Below are positions 1 through 7,865 of a stretch of DNA of 29,590 nt, in pieces. How positions within the stretch are numbered: position 1 is the first letter of the stretch; each line of letters starts with the position of its first letter. The position numbers were made by a program, and so were the translations under genes. The DNA comes from Claveliimonas acetigenes (GTDB taxonomy: Bacteria > Bacillota > Clostridia > Lachnospirales > Lachnospiraceae). Under the pieces are notes generated by a model that was not told the origin of the DNA, did not search any database, and was given only the letters and a program-made list of their open reading frames with translations. The DNA is taken from assembly GCF_025567385.1 (NCBI RefSeq), contig NZ_JAOQJU010000035.1, forward strand, positions 1-29,590, in the 5' to 3' direction.

Positions 1-95
1 AGGATGTTTAGAATTATCCTTCTGTCTAATCAAAAAAGAATAAGTCTGCAAGCTGTTTTCTTGCTTACAAACTTATTATACGAGGAGTAAGGAGT
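1..95 (+). promoter_or_regulatory. Upstream region of the first operon, with an imperfect stem-loop
   Basis: No gene is visible here. An imperfect inverted repeat runs from 39 to 77: AATAAGT (39-45) pairs with ACTTATT (71-77), and TGCAAG can pair with CTTGC inside. No T-run follows it directly, so it is not a clear terminator. It could be an intercistronic RNA structure if the operon began upstream of the window. The first gene has a good ribosome-binding site (AAGGAG) just before its ATG at 96. No convincing -35/-10 pair was found. Confidence 0.35.
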
Positions 96-1031
96 ATGAT
101 TATCACGGTTTCCATGAATCCGGCCATCGACAAGACGGTAGAAATTGAGGCTTTGCAGCCGGGAGGGCTGAATCGGATTCAGAAAGTGGAGTATGACGCA
201 GGCGGCAAAGGAATTAACGTCTCCAAAACCATATGCGAGCTGGGAGGCGAGAGTATTGCCACCGGATTTTTGGGAGGAAATGCAGGAAAAACTATTGAGA
301 ATGTACTGAATGAGAAAAAAATCCGGAATGATTTTATCTGGGTGGAAGGAGAGACCCGGACAAATACCAAAGTATTTGAGAAAAGCGGAGCAGTGACAGA
401 ATTAAATGAGCCGGGACCGGTCATTACGGAAGGACAGATACAGGAACTGCTGGAGAAACTGAAAGGGTATGCCGGTGAAAATGTATTGTTTATTCTGGCA
501 GGGAGCATTCCGGCAGGTGTGGATAAGCATATCTATGAGAAAATTATTCGTATGGTTCACGAAAAAGGAGCGAAAGTTCTGCTGGACGCAGATGGAGAAT
601 TATTCCGCAATTCTCTGGCAGCCGGACCGGATATTATTAAGCCGAACCGAGTGGAGTTGGAGGAGTACGCAGGGATTGATTACAGGGCTTCGGATGAAGA
701 ACTTCTGGGTCTGGCACGGGAGCTGAGGAACAAAGGGATAGAGACGGTGGCAGTATCCATGGGTAAGAGCGGAGCTATGCTGGTAATGCCAAACGGCGAG
801 GTGAGATGCCCGGCATTGTCTGTGAAAGCCCACTCTACTGTGGGAGCAGGAGATGCTATGGTGGCGGCGCTGGCGTATTCCTGGGATAACAGGCTGAGTG
901 GAGAGGAGACTATCCGGCTGTGTATGGCGACCTCCGCAGGGGCAGTGACGACCGTAGGAACGAAACCGCCGACAAAGGAACTGATAGAGGAATTAAAGAA
1001 ACAGGTAATGATTGAAAAGATAGGAGCGTAA
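96..1031 (+). CDS. PfkB-family sugar-phosphate kinase (1-phosphofructokinase / tagatose-6-phosphate kinase type)
   Basis: This 311-residue protein belongs to the ribokinase/PfkB family, in the branch that phosphorylates ketose phosphates with ATP in the cytoplasm. It starts with the typical MIITVSMNPAIDKT strand, has the N-terminal GGKGINVS substrate-binding motif near residue 38, a mid-protein LAGSIPAG segment, and the C-terminal GAGDAMVA signature whose Asp is the catalytic base in the family. Length is normal. It is only partly similar to the fruK of the second operon at 12825, so the two are paralogs. The dehydrogenase starts 5 bp after its stop and HPr and enzyme I follow, so it is part of a PTS-linked catabolic operon. 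The substrate cannot be fixed from sequence: fructose-1-phosphate, tagatose-6-phosphate or another ketose phosphate are all possible. Confidence 0.85.
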   Translation: MIITVSMNPAIDKTVEIEALQPGGLNRIQKVEYDAGGKGINVSKTICELGGESIATGFLGGNAGKTIENVLNEKKIRNDFIWVEGETRTNTKVFEKSGAVTELNEPGPVITEGQIQELLEKLKGYAGENVLFILAGSIPAGVDKHIYEKIIRMVHEKGAKVLLDADGELFRNSLAAGPDIIKPNRVELEEYAGIDYRASDEELLGLARELRNKGIETVAVSMGKSGAMLVMPNGEVRCPALSVKAHSTVGAGDAMVAALAYSWDNRLSGEETIRLCMATSAGAVTTVGTKPPTKELIEELKKQVMIEKIGA

Positions 1032-1036
1032 ATAGA

Positions 1037-2302
1037 ATGAAAACAAAAGCAGTCAGAATGTATGGAACCAGAGATTTAAGATTAGAAGAATTTGAATTGC
1101 CGGAAATCAAGGACGACGAGATTCTGGTAAAGGTTATGAGTGACAGTATCTGTATGTCTACTTATAAGCTTGCGGAGCAGGGGAAAAAGCACAAAAGAGC
1201 GCCACAGAACATTGACACAAATCCGGTTATCATCGGACATGAGTTTGCCGGAGTAATCGTCGAGGTGGGTGAGAAGTGGAAGGATCAGTTTAAACCCGGC
1301 ATGAAATTTGCGCAGCAACCAGCGCTGAATTATAAAGGAAGCCTTGCATCTCCGGGGTATTCTTATGAATATTTCGGCGGTGCGTGCACCTACTGTGTCA
1401 TTCCCCATGAGGTAATGGAGCTGGGATGCCTGATGCCGTATGAAGGAGACAGCTTCTTTGAAGCATCTCTTGGCGAACCTATGAGCTGCATCATCGGAGG
1501 ATACCATGGAAATTATCACACCAACAAGAGAAATCACGATCTTGCGGGAGGAACGAAAGAGGGTGGAGATATTATCATCCTTGGAGGATGTGGGCCGATG
1601 GGGCTTGGAGCTATCAGCTATGGTATTCAGTTTGAGAATAAGCCGAAACGTATCGTGGTAACAGATATTGATGACGCTAAACTTGCCCGTGCCAGTGAGG
1701 TAATTCCTCCCGAAAAGGCGGCAGAAAACGGCGTAGAGCTTCTCTATGTGAATACGGCGAAGATGGAAGATCCGATAAAGGAACTTCGCGACATTACAGG
1801 CGGTAAGGGATATGATGATGTATTTGTATATATTCCTAACCGTAAGGTTGCAGAAATGGGAGATCAGCTTCTGGCCTTTGACGGATGCATGAACTTCTTT
1901 GCGGGTCCTACAGACAATCAATTCAAGGCAGAGATCAATCTGTATAATGTGCATTATATCAGTGCCCATATCCTGGGGACTACCGGAGGTAATAATGACG
2001 ATTTGATTGAAGCAAATGAGCTGGCCGCCAAGGGAAAGATTGAGCCTGCGGTTATGGTAACGCATGTGGGAGGTATTGACAGTATTGCCCAGGCAACACT
2101 GAATCTCCCGAATATTCCGGGCGGTAAGAAGCTTACTTACACCCAGTTTGATATGCCGTTGACTGCAATTGAAGATTTCGGAAAGCTGGGAGAAACAGAT
2201 CCGTTATTTAAGAAACTGGATGATGTCTGCAAGAAAAACAGAGGATTGTGGAATGCAGAAGCAGAGAAGATATTATTTGAACATTTTGGTGTAGAAGTAT
2301 AG
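1037..2302 (+). CDS. Zinc-dependent MDR dehydrogenase, L-sorbose-1-phosphate reductase-like
   Basis: This 421-residue protein is a medium-chain alcohol dehydrogenase. Cys39 and the GHE motif (67-69) are the expected catalytic-zinc region, a second Glu lies in the LGEPMSC segment, and the Rossmann motif GGCGPMGLG marks NAD(P) binding. The four-cysteine structural-zinc loop of classical alcohol dehydrogenases is not visible. The long insertion before the Rossmann domain and the overall length recall the SorE-type L-sorbose-1-phosphate reductases that convert PTS-imported ketose phosphates to hexitol phosphates. That substrate assignment is inference. It is translated 5 bp after the PfkB kinase and is followed 10 bp later by HPr. 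The sandwich of kinase, dehydrogenase, HPr and EI points to catabolism of a sugar or polyol brought in by a phosphotransferase system whose permease is outside the window. Confidence 0.75.
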   Translation: MKTKAVRMYGTRDLRLEEFELPEIKDDEILVKVMSDSICMSTYKLAEQGKKHKRAPQNIDTNPVIIGHEFAGVIVEVGEKWKDQFKPGMKFAQQPALNYKGSLASPGYSYEYFGGACTYCVIPHEVMELGCLMPYEGDSFFEASLGEPMSCIIGGYHGNYHTNKRNHDLAGGTKEGGDIIILGGCGPMGLGAISYGIQFENKPKRIVVTDIDDAKLARASEVIPPEKAAENGVELLYVNTAKMEDPIKELRDITGGKGYDDVFVYIPNRKVAEMGDQLLAFDGCMNFFAGPTDNQFKAEINLYNVHYISAHILGTTGGNNDDLIEANELAAKGKIEPAVMVTHVGGIDSIAQATLNLPNIPGGKKLTYTQFDMPLTAIEDFGKLGETDPLFKKLDDVCKKNRGLWNAEAEKILFEHFGVEV

Positions 2303-2312
2303 GAGGGGAATT

Positions 2313-2576
2313 ATGGTATCACAGAAAATAACGATTAAAAACCCATCAGGTCTTCACGCAAGACCGGCGTCAATCCTGGCACAGGCAGCAGGAAAATGCA
2401 GTTCTAATGTAATCATCGTGTATGGAGAAAAAAGAATCCAGGTAAAAAGTATCCTGAATATTATGGCAGCAGCTATCAAATGTGGAACGGAAGTGGAGCT
2501 TCAATGTACCGGGGAGACAGAAGAAGAAGATTTAAAGACACTGGTTACTTTGATTGAAAGTGGATTGGGTGAGTAA
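2313..2576 (+). CDS. HPr, phosphocarrier protein of the PTS (first copy, Ser46 present)
   Basis: This 87-residue protein is a full-length HPr. His15 in the GLHARPA motif accepts phosphate from enzyme I and passes it to EIIA domains. Ser46 is present in the KSI sequence (45-47); in Firmicutes this serine is the target of HPr kinase/phosphorylase and links the PTS to CcpA-mediated catabolite repression. The segment after it (LNIMAAAIKCG) differs from housekeeping HPr, which usually has a GVMSLG-like stretch, so this may be a specialised paralog. The Shine-Dalgarno AGGAGGGG overlaps the end of the dehydrogenase gene. The enzyme I gene starts only 2 bp after the stop, so the two are probably translationally coupled. 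Confidence 0.93.
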   Translation: MVSQKITIKNPSGLHARPASILAQAAGKCSSNVIIVYGEKRIQVKSILNIMAAAIKCGTEVELQCTGETEEEDLKTLVTLIESGLGE

Positions 2577-2578
2577 GT

Positions 2579-4180
2579 ATGGAACGGATAGATGTTGAGA
2601 AAACGGCGTCAAGAGGAATTGCCGCTGCCGTGGCATATAAGTATTTGGAACCGGATTGGACACCAGATATGACTCTGCTTGCCGAGGAAGAGGTTGAAGC
2701 AGAGCAGCAAAGATTTGCGGCGGTAAAAGGGGCTGTGCTGCAGGAGCTTGGAGAGCTTGCTGCGGAAAACGAGATTTTTGCGGCTCATCTTGAAATTGCG
2801 GATGATTTTATGCTGCAGGAAGGTATTACTTCTAAAATCCGTGATGAAAAGAAGAATGCGCAGCTTGCTGTTCACGAAGTAGTGGAGGAATTTGCGGCAG
2901 TTTTCGCAGCAATGGACGATGCTTATATGAAGGAGAGAGGCGCGGATATCAAAGATGTAGGTAAGCGGTTTCTTGCAGGGTTAAAAGGGATAAAGCGCCC
3001 GGATCTGGGAAGCCTTTCTTCTGAGGTTATCGTAGTGGCAAAGGATTTGTATCCGTCAGATACAGTGAAGCTTTCCCCAGAATTGGTTAAGGGAATTATT
3101 ACAGAAGAAGGCGGCGTTACGAGCCATGTATCTATCATTGCCAAGAGTATGAATATTCCTACGCTGGTAGGAGTTAAGGGAATCCTTGATAAAGTAGAGG
3201 ATGGGATGATGGTCTGCATGGATGCAGAAAAAGGAATCATTGTGACAGACCCGGATGCGTCCGTGTTGTCTGAGTATCAGGAGAAGAAGAAGGCATATGA
3301 AGAGCAAAGACGTCATCTTGAGAGCCTGAGAAATGTCCCGGCGGTGACAAAAGACGGTAAACGGATCTCGCTGTGTGCTAATGTAGGCAATGTGGAAGAT
3401 ATTCGGAAGGCGCTCCCCATGAATATTGATGGAGTGGGGCTTTTCAGAAGCGAGTTCCTTTATATGGAAAATACGCATTTTCCTACAGAAGAAGAACAAT
3501 TTGAAGTATATAAAGAAGCGGCGATGCTCTGCCCGCAGGAACTTACCATCCGCACGCTGGATATCGGCGGCGATAAGGATTTGTCTTACTTTGATTTTGA
3601 AAAAGAAGAAAACCCATTCCTTGGCTGGAGGGCAATCCGTATTTCCTTGGATATGAAGGAAATGTTTAAAGAACAGCTCCGTGCCATTCTGCGGGCAAGT
3701 GCATTTGGGCATGTGAGGATTATGTTTCCTATGATTATTTCACTGGAAGAATTAAGGGAAGCGAAAGCGCTGGTGGAAGAATGCAAAAAAGAGCTGTCTG
3801 CCGAGGGAAAGGTATACGATGAGAAGATTGAGCTTGGGATGATGATGGAGACTCCGGCAAGCGTCCTGCTTGCAGAAACATTTGCGAAGGAAGCGGATTT
3901 CTTCAGCATTGGGACAAATGATCTGACACAATACCTGCTGGCGGTGGATCGCGGCAATAAGAAGATTGCCGACCGTTATGATTATTTTCATCCCGCGGTG
4001 GTGAGCGCTATTGGGCAGATTATCCGTGCGGGGCATAAGGAAGGGATTAAAGTCGGGATGTGCGGTGAGATGGCGGGAGACAAACGTGCCGTGCCCATTC
4101 TCCTGGAGCTTGGTTTGGATGAATTCAGTATGTCTGCCGGAAGTATTGATTATGTGAGAGAACAGATTATAAATATGTAA
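2579..4180 (+). CDS. ptsI: PTS enzyme I (phosphoenolpyruvate-protein phosphotransferase, first copy)
   Basis: This 533-residue cytoplasmic enzyme transfers phosphate from phosphoenolpyruvate to HPr. The N-terminal half carries the phosphohistidine site His183 in the GGVTSHVSI motif. The C-terminal TIM barrel shows the PEP-binding signatures GLFRSEFL, RTLDIGGDK and FFSIGTNDLTQY, and the catalytic Cys495 in KVGMCGEMAGD. It is somewhat shorter than the roughly 570 residues typical of the family, mainly at the N-terminus, where the HPr-binding helices are divergent. It is the last gene of the cassette and is followed within 3 bp by a strong terminator. A second enzyme I lies at 16064, so this copy is probably dedicated to the cassette or shared with an EII encoded upstream. 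Confidence 0.93.
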   Translation: MERIDVEKTASRGIAAAVAYKYLEPDWTPDMTLLAEEEVEAEQQRFAAVKGAVLQELGELAAENEIFAAHLEIADDFMLQEGITSKIRDEKKNAQLAVHEVVEEFAAVFAAMDDAYMKERGADIKDVGKRFLAGLKGIKRPDLGSLSSEVIVVAKDLYPSDTVKLSPELVKGIITEEGGVTSHVSIIAKSMNIPTLVGVKGILDKVEDGMMVCMDAEKGIIVTDPDASVLSEYQEKKKAYEEQRRHLESLRNVPAVTKDGKRISLCANVGNVEDIRKALPMNIDGVGLFRSEFLYMENTHFPTEEEQFEVYKEAAMLCPQELTIRTLDIGGDKDLSYFDFEKEENPFLGWRAIRISLDMKEMFKEQLRAILRASAFGHVRIMFPMIISLEELREAKALVEECKKELSAEGKVYDEKIELGMMMETPASVLLAETFAKEADFFSIGTNDLTQYLLAVDRGNKKIADRYDYFHPAVVSAIGQIIRAGHKEGIKVGMCGEMAGDKRAVPILLELGLDEFSMSAGSIDYVREQIINM

Positions 4181-4182
4181 AG

Positions 4183-4223
4183 AAAAAAGGGGAAGCGCGC
4201 GATGGCGCGCTTCCCCCTTTTCT
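4183..4223 (+). terminator. Rho-independent terminator after the first ptsI
   Basis: A GC-rich stem GGGGAAGCGCGC / GCGCGCTTCCCC with a GATG loop is flanked by an A-run on the 5' side and TTTTCT on the 3' side. It starts two bases after the ptsI stop codon. The A-run and T-run extend the stem, so it could work in both directions. Confidence 0.93.
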
Positions 4224-4275
4224 ATTTCTGTGATAAAATAAGAAGAGATAAAAAAGAAGCAAAGGAGGCGGCGAA

Positions 4276-5988
4276 GTGAAAGTAATTGATTTTAAAGATG
4301 CAAGATGCAGGCATTGTTATAAATGTGTGCGCAATTGCGAAGTGAAAGCAATTCTGGTTCGGAATGAACAGGCACATATTATGGAAGATAACTGTATTCA
4401 CTGTGGGCATTGTCTGGAGGTCTGTCCCCAGAATGCGAAAACATTTGCCAGTGATATGGAACGGGTTAAGGGCTATCTGGGGCAGGGAAAGAGAGTGATT
4501 ATCTCGATCGCCCCGTCTTATCTGGGAGTTCTGGAATATGAGAAGCCGGGACAGGTGGTGTCTGCTCTTAAGAAGCTGGGATTCTATGAAGTAAGGGAAA
4601 CGGCAGAAGGGGCGGCGCTGGTTACCAGAGAATACCGGAAGCTTCTGGCAGAAGGCAGGATGAAGAATATTATTACTACCTGCTGTCCAAGCGTCAACGA
4701 TTTGGTTGAGAAGTATTATCCTTCGCTGACTCCTTTGTTGGCTCCGGTGGTGTCTCCTATGGTTGCCCATGGACGTCTGATTAAGAGTATCTATGGTGAG
4801 GACGTGAAAGTGGTTTTTCTTGGGCCGTGCATTGCGAAGAAAGAAGAAGCCATCGGTGACAAGCGGGTGCGGGGAGCTATCGATGCAATTCTAACCTTTG
4901 AGGAGATTGTAAAATGGTGGAAGGAAGAAGGAATCGACCTCTGCCGGTGTGAGGAGGAACCCATGGGGAATCCCAGCCCGAAGGTGAACCAGCTCTATCC
5001 GGTCAGCGGCGGCGTGATTACATCGGTTCTGGCAGCGGTGCCCGAGGAGAATTACTATAAAGTACATATTGATGGACTGAAAGCCTGCATGGAGTTATTT
5101 GAGGAGCTGGAAAAAGGTGAGATTGAGCACTGCTTTTTTGAGGTAAATGTGTGTGAGGGCGGATGTATTAAGGGTCCTGCGTCTGATAAATGGCAGCAGT
5201 CCTTGATAAAGGCAAAAAAGGGGATTGAAGAGCAGGTAAAACATCGGGAGGAAGCAGATGAGATTGTACAAAACGGTGTAGAGATGTATAAAGAATTTAC
5301 AGACCGCCATGTAAGAGAGCAGGAACCGACGAAGGAGCAGATGGAAGAAGTGCTTCACGCCATGGGAAAGTATACGGCGGCGGATGAACTGAACTGCGGC
5401 GCCTGCGGCTATCCTACCTGCCGTGCGAAGGCAACGGCTATTTTCCAGAATAAGGCGGAGGTCAGCATGTGCCTTCCCTATGCGCTGGCGCAGGCAGAAT
5501 CCATGTCGAACATCGTGATGGATGTTACGCCCAGCATGATTTTGATTGTGGATAAGGAGATGCGAATCCGGGAATGCAATAAAAAGGCACAGGAAATGCT
5601 GGGGGTTTCCAGGGAAGAAGCTCTGGAGCGGTATATATTTGAGTTTGTGGAAGAGAAGGATATTGCGGATGTCCTGGACAAAAAAGAGCCGATTATTCAT
5701 AGAAAATTAAAGCTGGAAAGTATGAACCTTACCGTAGTAGAGTCTATTATTTACATTGAAAATCTGGAATCTGCCCTGGTAACTTACCAGGATATTACCA
5801 AGGAAGAGAAGGCAAAAGAGCAGCGGCTGAATCTGAAGATGGAGACGGTGGACATGGCGCAGAAGGTTATTGATAAGCAGATGATGATTGCGCAGGAGAT
5901 TGCAGGGCTTTTGGGAGAGACGACTGCAGAGACGAAGGTAACGCTGACAAAGCTTAGGAACTCTATGCTTACTGCGGAGGAAGATTAG
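4276..5988 (+). CDS. [FeFe]-hydrogenase-like sensory protein with ferredoxin, H-cluster-type, Fe-S and PAS domains (group C / HydS-like)
   Basis: The GTG start at 4276 is supported by AAAGGAGG seven bases upstream. Domains in order: a two-cluster ferredoxin domain (Cys11, 14, 17, 21 and Cys40, 43, 46, 50); a hydrogenase large-subunit domain with TTCCPSV (134-140), GPCIAKKEE (from 183) and VCEGGC (Cys293, Cys297), which match the three H-cluster motifs in relaxed form; a further 4Fe-4S domain (Cys374, 377, 382, 399); a PAS domain (about 411-510); and a helical, probably coiled-coil tail. This layout is that of the putative sensory group C [FeFe] hydrogenases rather than catalytic HydA. L1 lacks the usual Trp after CCP and L3 has GP instead of a GGG run. 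The PP2C phosphatase starts one base after the stop, which suggests that redox or H2 sensing is passed to it. Whether an H-cluster is really bound is unknown. Confidence 0.85.
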   Translation: MKVIDFKDARCRHCYKCVRNCEVKAILVRNEQAHIMEDNCIHCGHCLEVCPQNAKTFASDMERVKGYLGQGKRVIISIAPSYLGVLEYEKPGQVVSALKKLGFYEVRETAEGAALVTREYRKLLAEGRMKNIITTCCPSVNDLVEKYYPSLTPLLAPVVSPMVAHGRLIKSIYGEDVKVVFLGPCIAKKEEAIGDKRVRGAIDAILTFEEIVKWWKEEGIDLCRCEEEPMGNPSPKVNQLYPVSGGVITSVLAAVPEENYYKVHIDGLKACMELFEELEKGEIEHCFFEVNVCEGGCIKGPASDKWQQSLIKAKKGIEEQVKHREEADEIVQNGVEMYKEFTDRHVREQEPTKEQMEEVLHAMGKYTAADELNCGACGYPTCRAKATAIFQNKAEVSMCLPYALAQAESMSNIVMDVTPSMILIVDKEMRIRECNKKAQEMLGVSREEALERYIFEFVEEKDIADVLDKKEPIIHRKLKLESMNLTVVESIIYIENLESALVTYQDITKEEKAKEQRLNLKMETVDMAQKVIDKQMMIAQEIAGLLGETTAETKVTLTKLRNSMLTAEED

Positions 5989-5989
5989 T

Positions 5990-7162
5990 ATGAGTGTGAG
6001 TGTGGATATTTCATGGAAAAGCCTGAATAAGCACGGGGAAGAGCTGTGCGGGGATAAAGTGGAAGTGTTAAAAACCGACGATTCTGATATTGTGATTCTG
6101 GCAGACGGAATGGGGAGTGGCGTGAAGGCAAACATTCTGGCAACCCTGACCTCTAAGATTCTGGGAACCATGTTTTTGGAGGGGGCGGACATCGTGTCCT
6201 GCGTGGAGACGGTGGCAAGGACACTTCCTGTCTGCAAAGAACGGGAGGTAGCTTATGCTACGTTCAGTATCTTGCAGATTTTTCACAATGGAGATGCTTA
6301 TCTGGTAGAGTATGATAATCCGGAATGTGTATTTGTGCGGAACAGAAAGCTGGTAAGGTATCCTTATGAAGAACGGATGATTGAGGGAAAGAAAATCAGA
6401 GAATACAGATTCCGGGTGGAACTAAATGACTGTTTTGTGCTGATGAGCGATGGCGTAATCTATGCAGGTGTCGGTGAGCTTCTGAACTTTGGCTGGCAGT
6501 GGGAGGATATGGCGGCATATACGCTGAAATGTACGAAGGAGACTTTGTCGGCGTCCAGGCTTACGGCGATGCTGAGTCAGGCGTGTTATGAATTGTACGG
6601 TGAGAAACCAGGGGACGATACGACGATTGCAGTTGCCCGAGTGATCCCGCGCAGAGTGGTGAATATCTTTACCGGACCGCCGTTACAAAAAGCGGATGAC
6701 GAAAGGGTGATACAAGATCTGATGAAGCAGGAGGGGAAGAAGGTAGTCTGCGGAGGTACCAGTGCCAATATAGCGGCCCGCGTGCTGAAGAAGGACATCG
6801 TTACTTCTATTGATTATGCAGACCCCAGTGTGCCGCCGATGGCAACGATTGAAGGGCTGGATTTGGTGACGGAGGGAGTATTGACTCTCGGAAAGGCTCT
6901 TGGCCTTCTGAAGCGTTATGAGAGAGATGAATTTGACGAGGCATTTTTTGATGAGTTGGATGCCGGGAATGGAGCGTCTAAGTTGGCGAGGCTTCTCATT
7001 GAAGAATGCACGGATCTGAATCTGTTCGTGGGAAAAGCCATGAATACAGCCCATGAGAATCCGGATCTCCCTTTCGACCTGAGTATCCGGATGAATCTTG
7101 TAGAGCAATTAAAGGAATGCGCACAGAATCTGGGGAAGAAAGTAAACGTCAGATACTATTAG
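5990..7162 (+). CDS. SpoIIE-type PP2C serine/threonine phosphatase
   Basis: This 390-residue protein carries an N-terminal SpoIIE/PP2C phosphatase domain with the metal-binding motifs ADGMGSG (38-44), SDG (153-155) and GDDTT (208-212). PP2C enzymes of this type remove phosphate from Ser/Thr residues, often on anti-sigma-factor antagonists. There are no transmembrane segments, unlike sporulation SpoIIE itself, and the first 220 residues match the phosphatase. The C-terminal part (about 221-390) is not a domain I can name; it starts with a VVNIFTGPPL segment and has a GGTSANIAARV motif. The gene starts one base after the hydrogenase-like PAS gene, so the two are almost certainly co-translated. 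Hydrogenase-PAS genes of the sensory class are often found beside such phosphatases, which supports a signalling role. The target is not visible here. Confidence 0.87.
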   Translation: MSVSVDISWKSLNKHGEELCGDKVEVLKTDDSDIVILADGMGSGVKANILATLTSKILGTMFLEGADIVSCVETVARTLPVCKEREVAYATFSILQIFHNGDAYLVEYDNPECVFVRNRKLVRYPYEERMIEGKKIREYRFRVELNDCFVLMSDGVIYAGVGELLNFGWQWEDMAAYTLKCTKETLSASRLTAMLSQACYELYGEKPGDDTTIAVARVIPRRVVNIFTGPPLQKADDERVIQDLMKQEGKKVVCGGTSANIAARVLKKDIVTSIDYADPSVPPMATIEGLDLVTEGVLTLGKALGLLKRYERDEFDEAFFDELDAGNGASKLARLLIEECTDLNLFVGKAMNTAHENPDLPFDLSIRMNLVEQLKECAQNLGKKVNVRYY

Positions 7163-7187
7163 GCTGAAAGAAAAAATAAGTAATAGA

Positions 7188-7220
7188 TTGCATGTGCTAA
7201 AAATGCAACTGGTTGCGCAA
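7188..7220. promoter_or_regulatory. Candidate MarR operator: overlapping TTGC/GCAA inverted repeats
   Basis: Directly upstream of the MarR gene, TTGCAT (7188-7193) is mirrored by ATGCAA (7203-7208), and a perfect palindrome TTGCGCAA lies at 7213-7220. MarR proteins commonly bind inverted repeats of the TTGC...GCAA type and repress their own gene. Binding by this regulator is inference. Confidence 0.5.
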
Positions 7221-7234
7221 TTAGAGGTGTAGAA

Positions 7235-7681
7235 ATGTATAGAACAGAAAAAGAAGAATTTATTATAGGAGCGATTTCATTGCTGTCCAATGGTCTTACC
7301 CGTTTTGGCGACGGCGTACTGCCGGAGATTACTTTCAGACAGTGGTTTCTCCTGATGCTGATTTCTCGGATGGATGAGGAAGAGAAGAGTATTAATAGCA
7401 TTGCGGAATATGTGGGAACCACAAGGCAGAATGTAAAGAAAATGCTGACCTCGCTGGAGGCAAAGGGCTATGTTGCTGTCAGCAGATCCAGACAGGATGC
7501 AAGGGCGCTGAAGGTGGAGCTGACACAGAAGGCATATCAGTATCTTGCAGACTATGATGAGCCTCTTGCTAATGAGACGAACCGGTTGTTTCTCTTGTTC
7601 TCAGATGAAGAGATTGAAAGCTTTGTGAGCAGTCTGAAAAAGCTGCGGCAGAGCCTGGAGAATTACGAAGAGGGAGAATAA
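7235..7681 (+). CDS. MarR-family transcriptional regulator
   Basis: This 148-residue protein has the MarR winged helix-turn-helix fold: an N-terminal dimerisation helix, then SINSIAEYVGTTRQNVKKMLTSLEAKGYV (roughly 52-80) as helix-turn-helix, and the wing with SRSRQDARALKVELT, where the D-R pair of the wing is conserved in MarR. The C-terminal helices complete the dimer interface. MarR proteins respond to small molecules or oxidants and repress nearby genes. It begins 72 bp after the phosphatase gene; it may respond to the same condition, but cotranscription is not shown. Nested TTGC/GCAA palindromes just upstream suggest autoregulation. Confidence 0.87.
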   Translation: MYRTEKEEFIIGAISLLSNGLTRFGDGVLPEITFRQWFLLMLISRMDEEEKSINSIAEYVGTTRQNVKKMLTSLEAKGYVAVSRSRQDARALKVELTQKAYQYLADYDEPLANETNRLFLLFSDEEIESFVSSLKKLRQSLENYEEGE

Positions 7682-7822
7682 AAAAGATTGCGCCTTGTGC
7701 GCAATCGCCGCGCGCGAGCGGACTGTAACACAGTAATTTCATTTCCGCGAGCTGCGCATCACTGCACGAAGTGCATTTTATATAACAGGGGATTCCGAAG
7801 GAATTTCCTGTTATATAAAAAG
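7682..7822 (+). repeat. Hairpin-rich intergenic element between the MarR gene and aroA
   Basis: This non-coding stretch is a chain of stem-loops. GATTGCGC / GCGCAATC spans 7686-7706. GCGGA pairs with TCCGC across about 7719-7756, with an inner ACTGT / ACAGT hairpin. TGCAC / GTGCA spans about 7764-7775. The longest, 7776-7820, has a 14-bp arm (TTTTATATAACAGG / CCTGTTATATAAAA) plus an inner GGATTCC / GGAATTT helix that closes fully only as plus-strand RNA because it uses G-U pairs. The dense palindromic make-up is typical of interspersed intergenic elements. Copies elsewhere in the genome cannot be tested here. Confidence 0.55.
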
Positions 7823-7855
7823 AAGAGAACGCCGGTTTAGACCGGCGTCTCTTTT
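7823..7855. terminator. Bidirectional terminator between the MarR gene and aroA
   Basis: The arms AGAGAACGCCGGT and ACCGGCGTCTCT enclose a TTAG loop. A TTTT run follows on the plus strand and a pyrimidine-rich tract on the minus strand. It lies between convergent genes and can end both the MarR transcript and the tyrA-aroA transcript. An A-A/T-T mismatch near the base does not disturb the GC core. Confidence 0.88.
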
Positions 7856-7865
7856 AAACATTTTA

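Noticed and set aside
1082..2065. Minus-strand open frame of 327 codons opposite the dehydrogenase
   Set aside because: It lies fully inside a convincing gene on the other strand, has no ribosome-binding site, and its translation is rich in Ile, His and Arg with no domain.
4181..4275. Promoter for the hydrogenase-like operon (TAAAAT near 4236)
   Set aside because: A -10-like element is present, but the -35 region overlaps the terminator and is poor, so no promoter was annotated.
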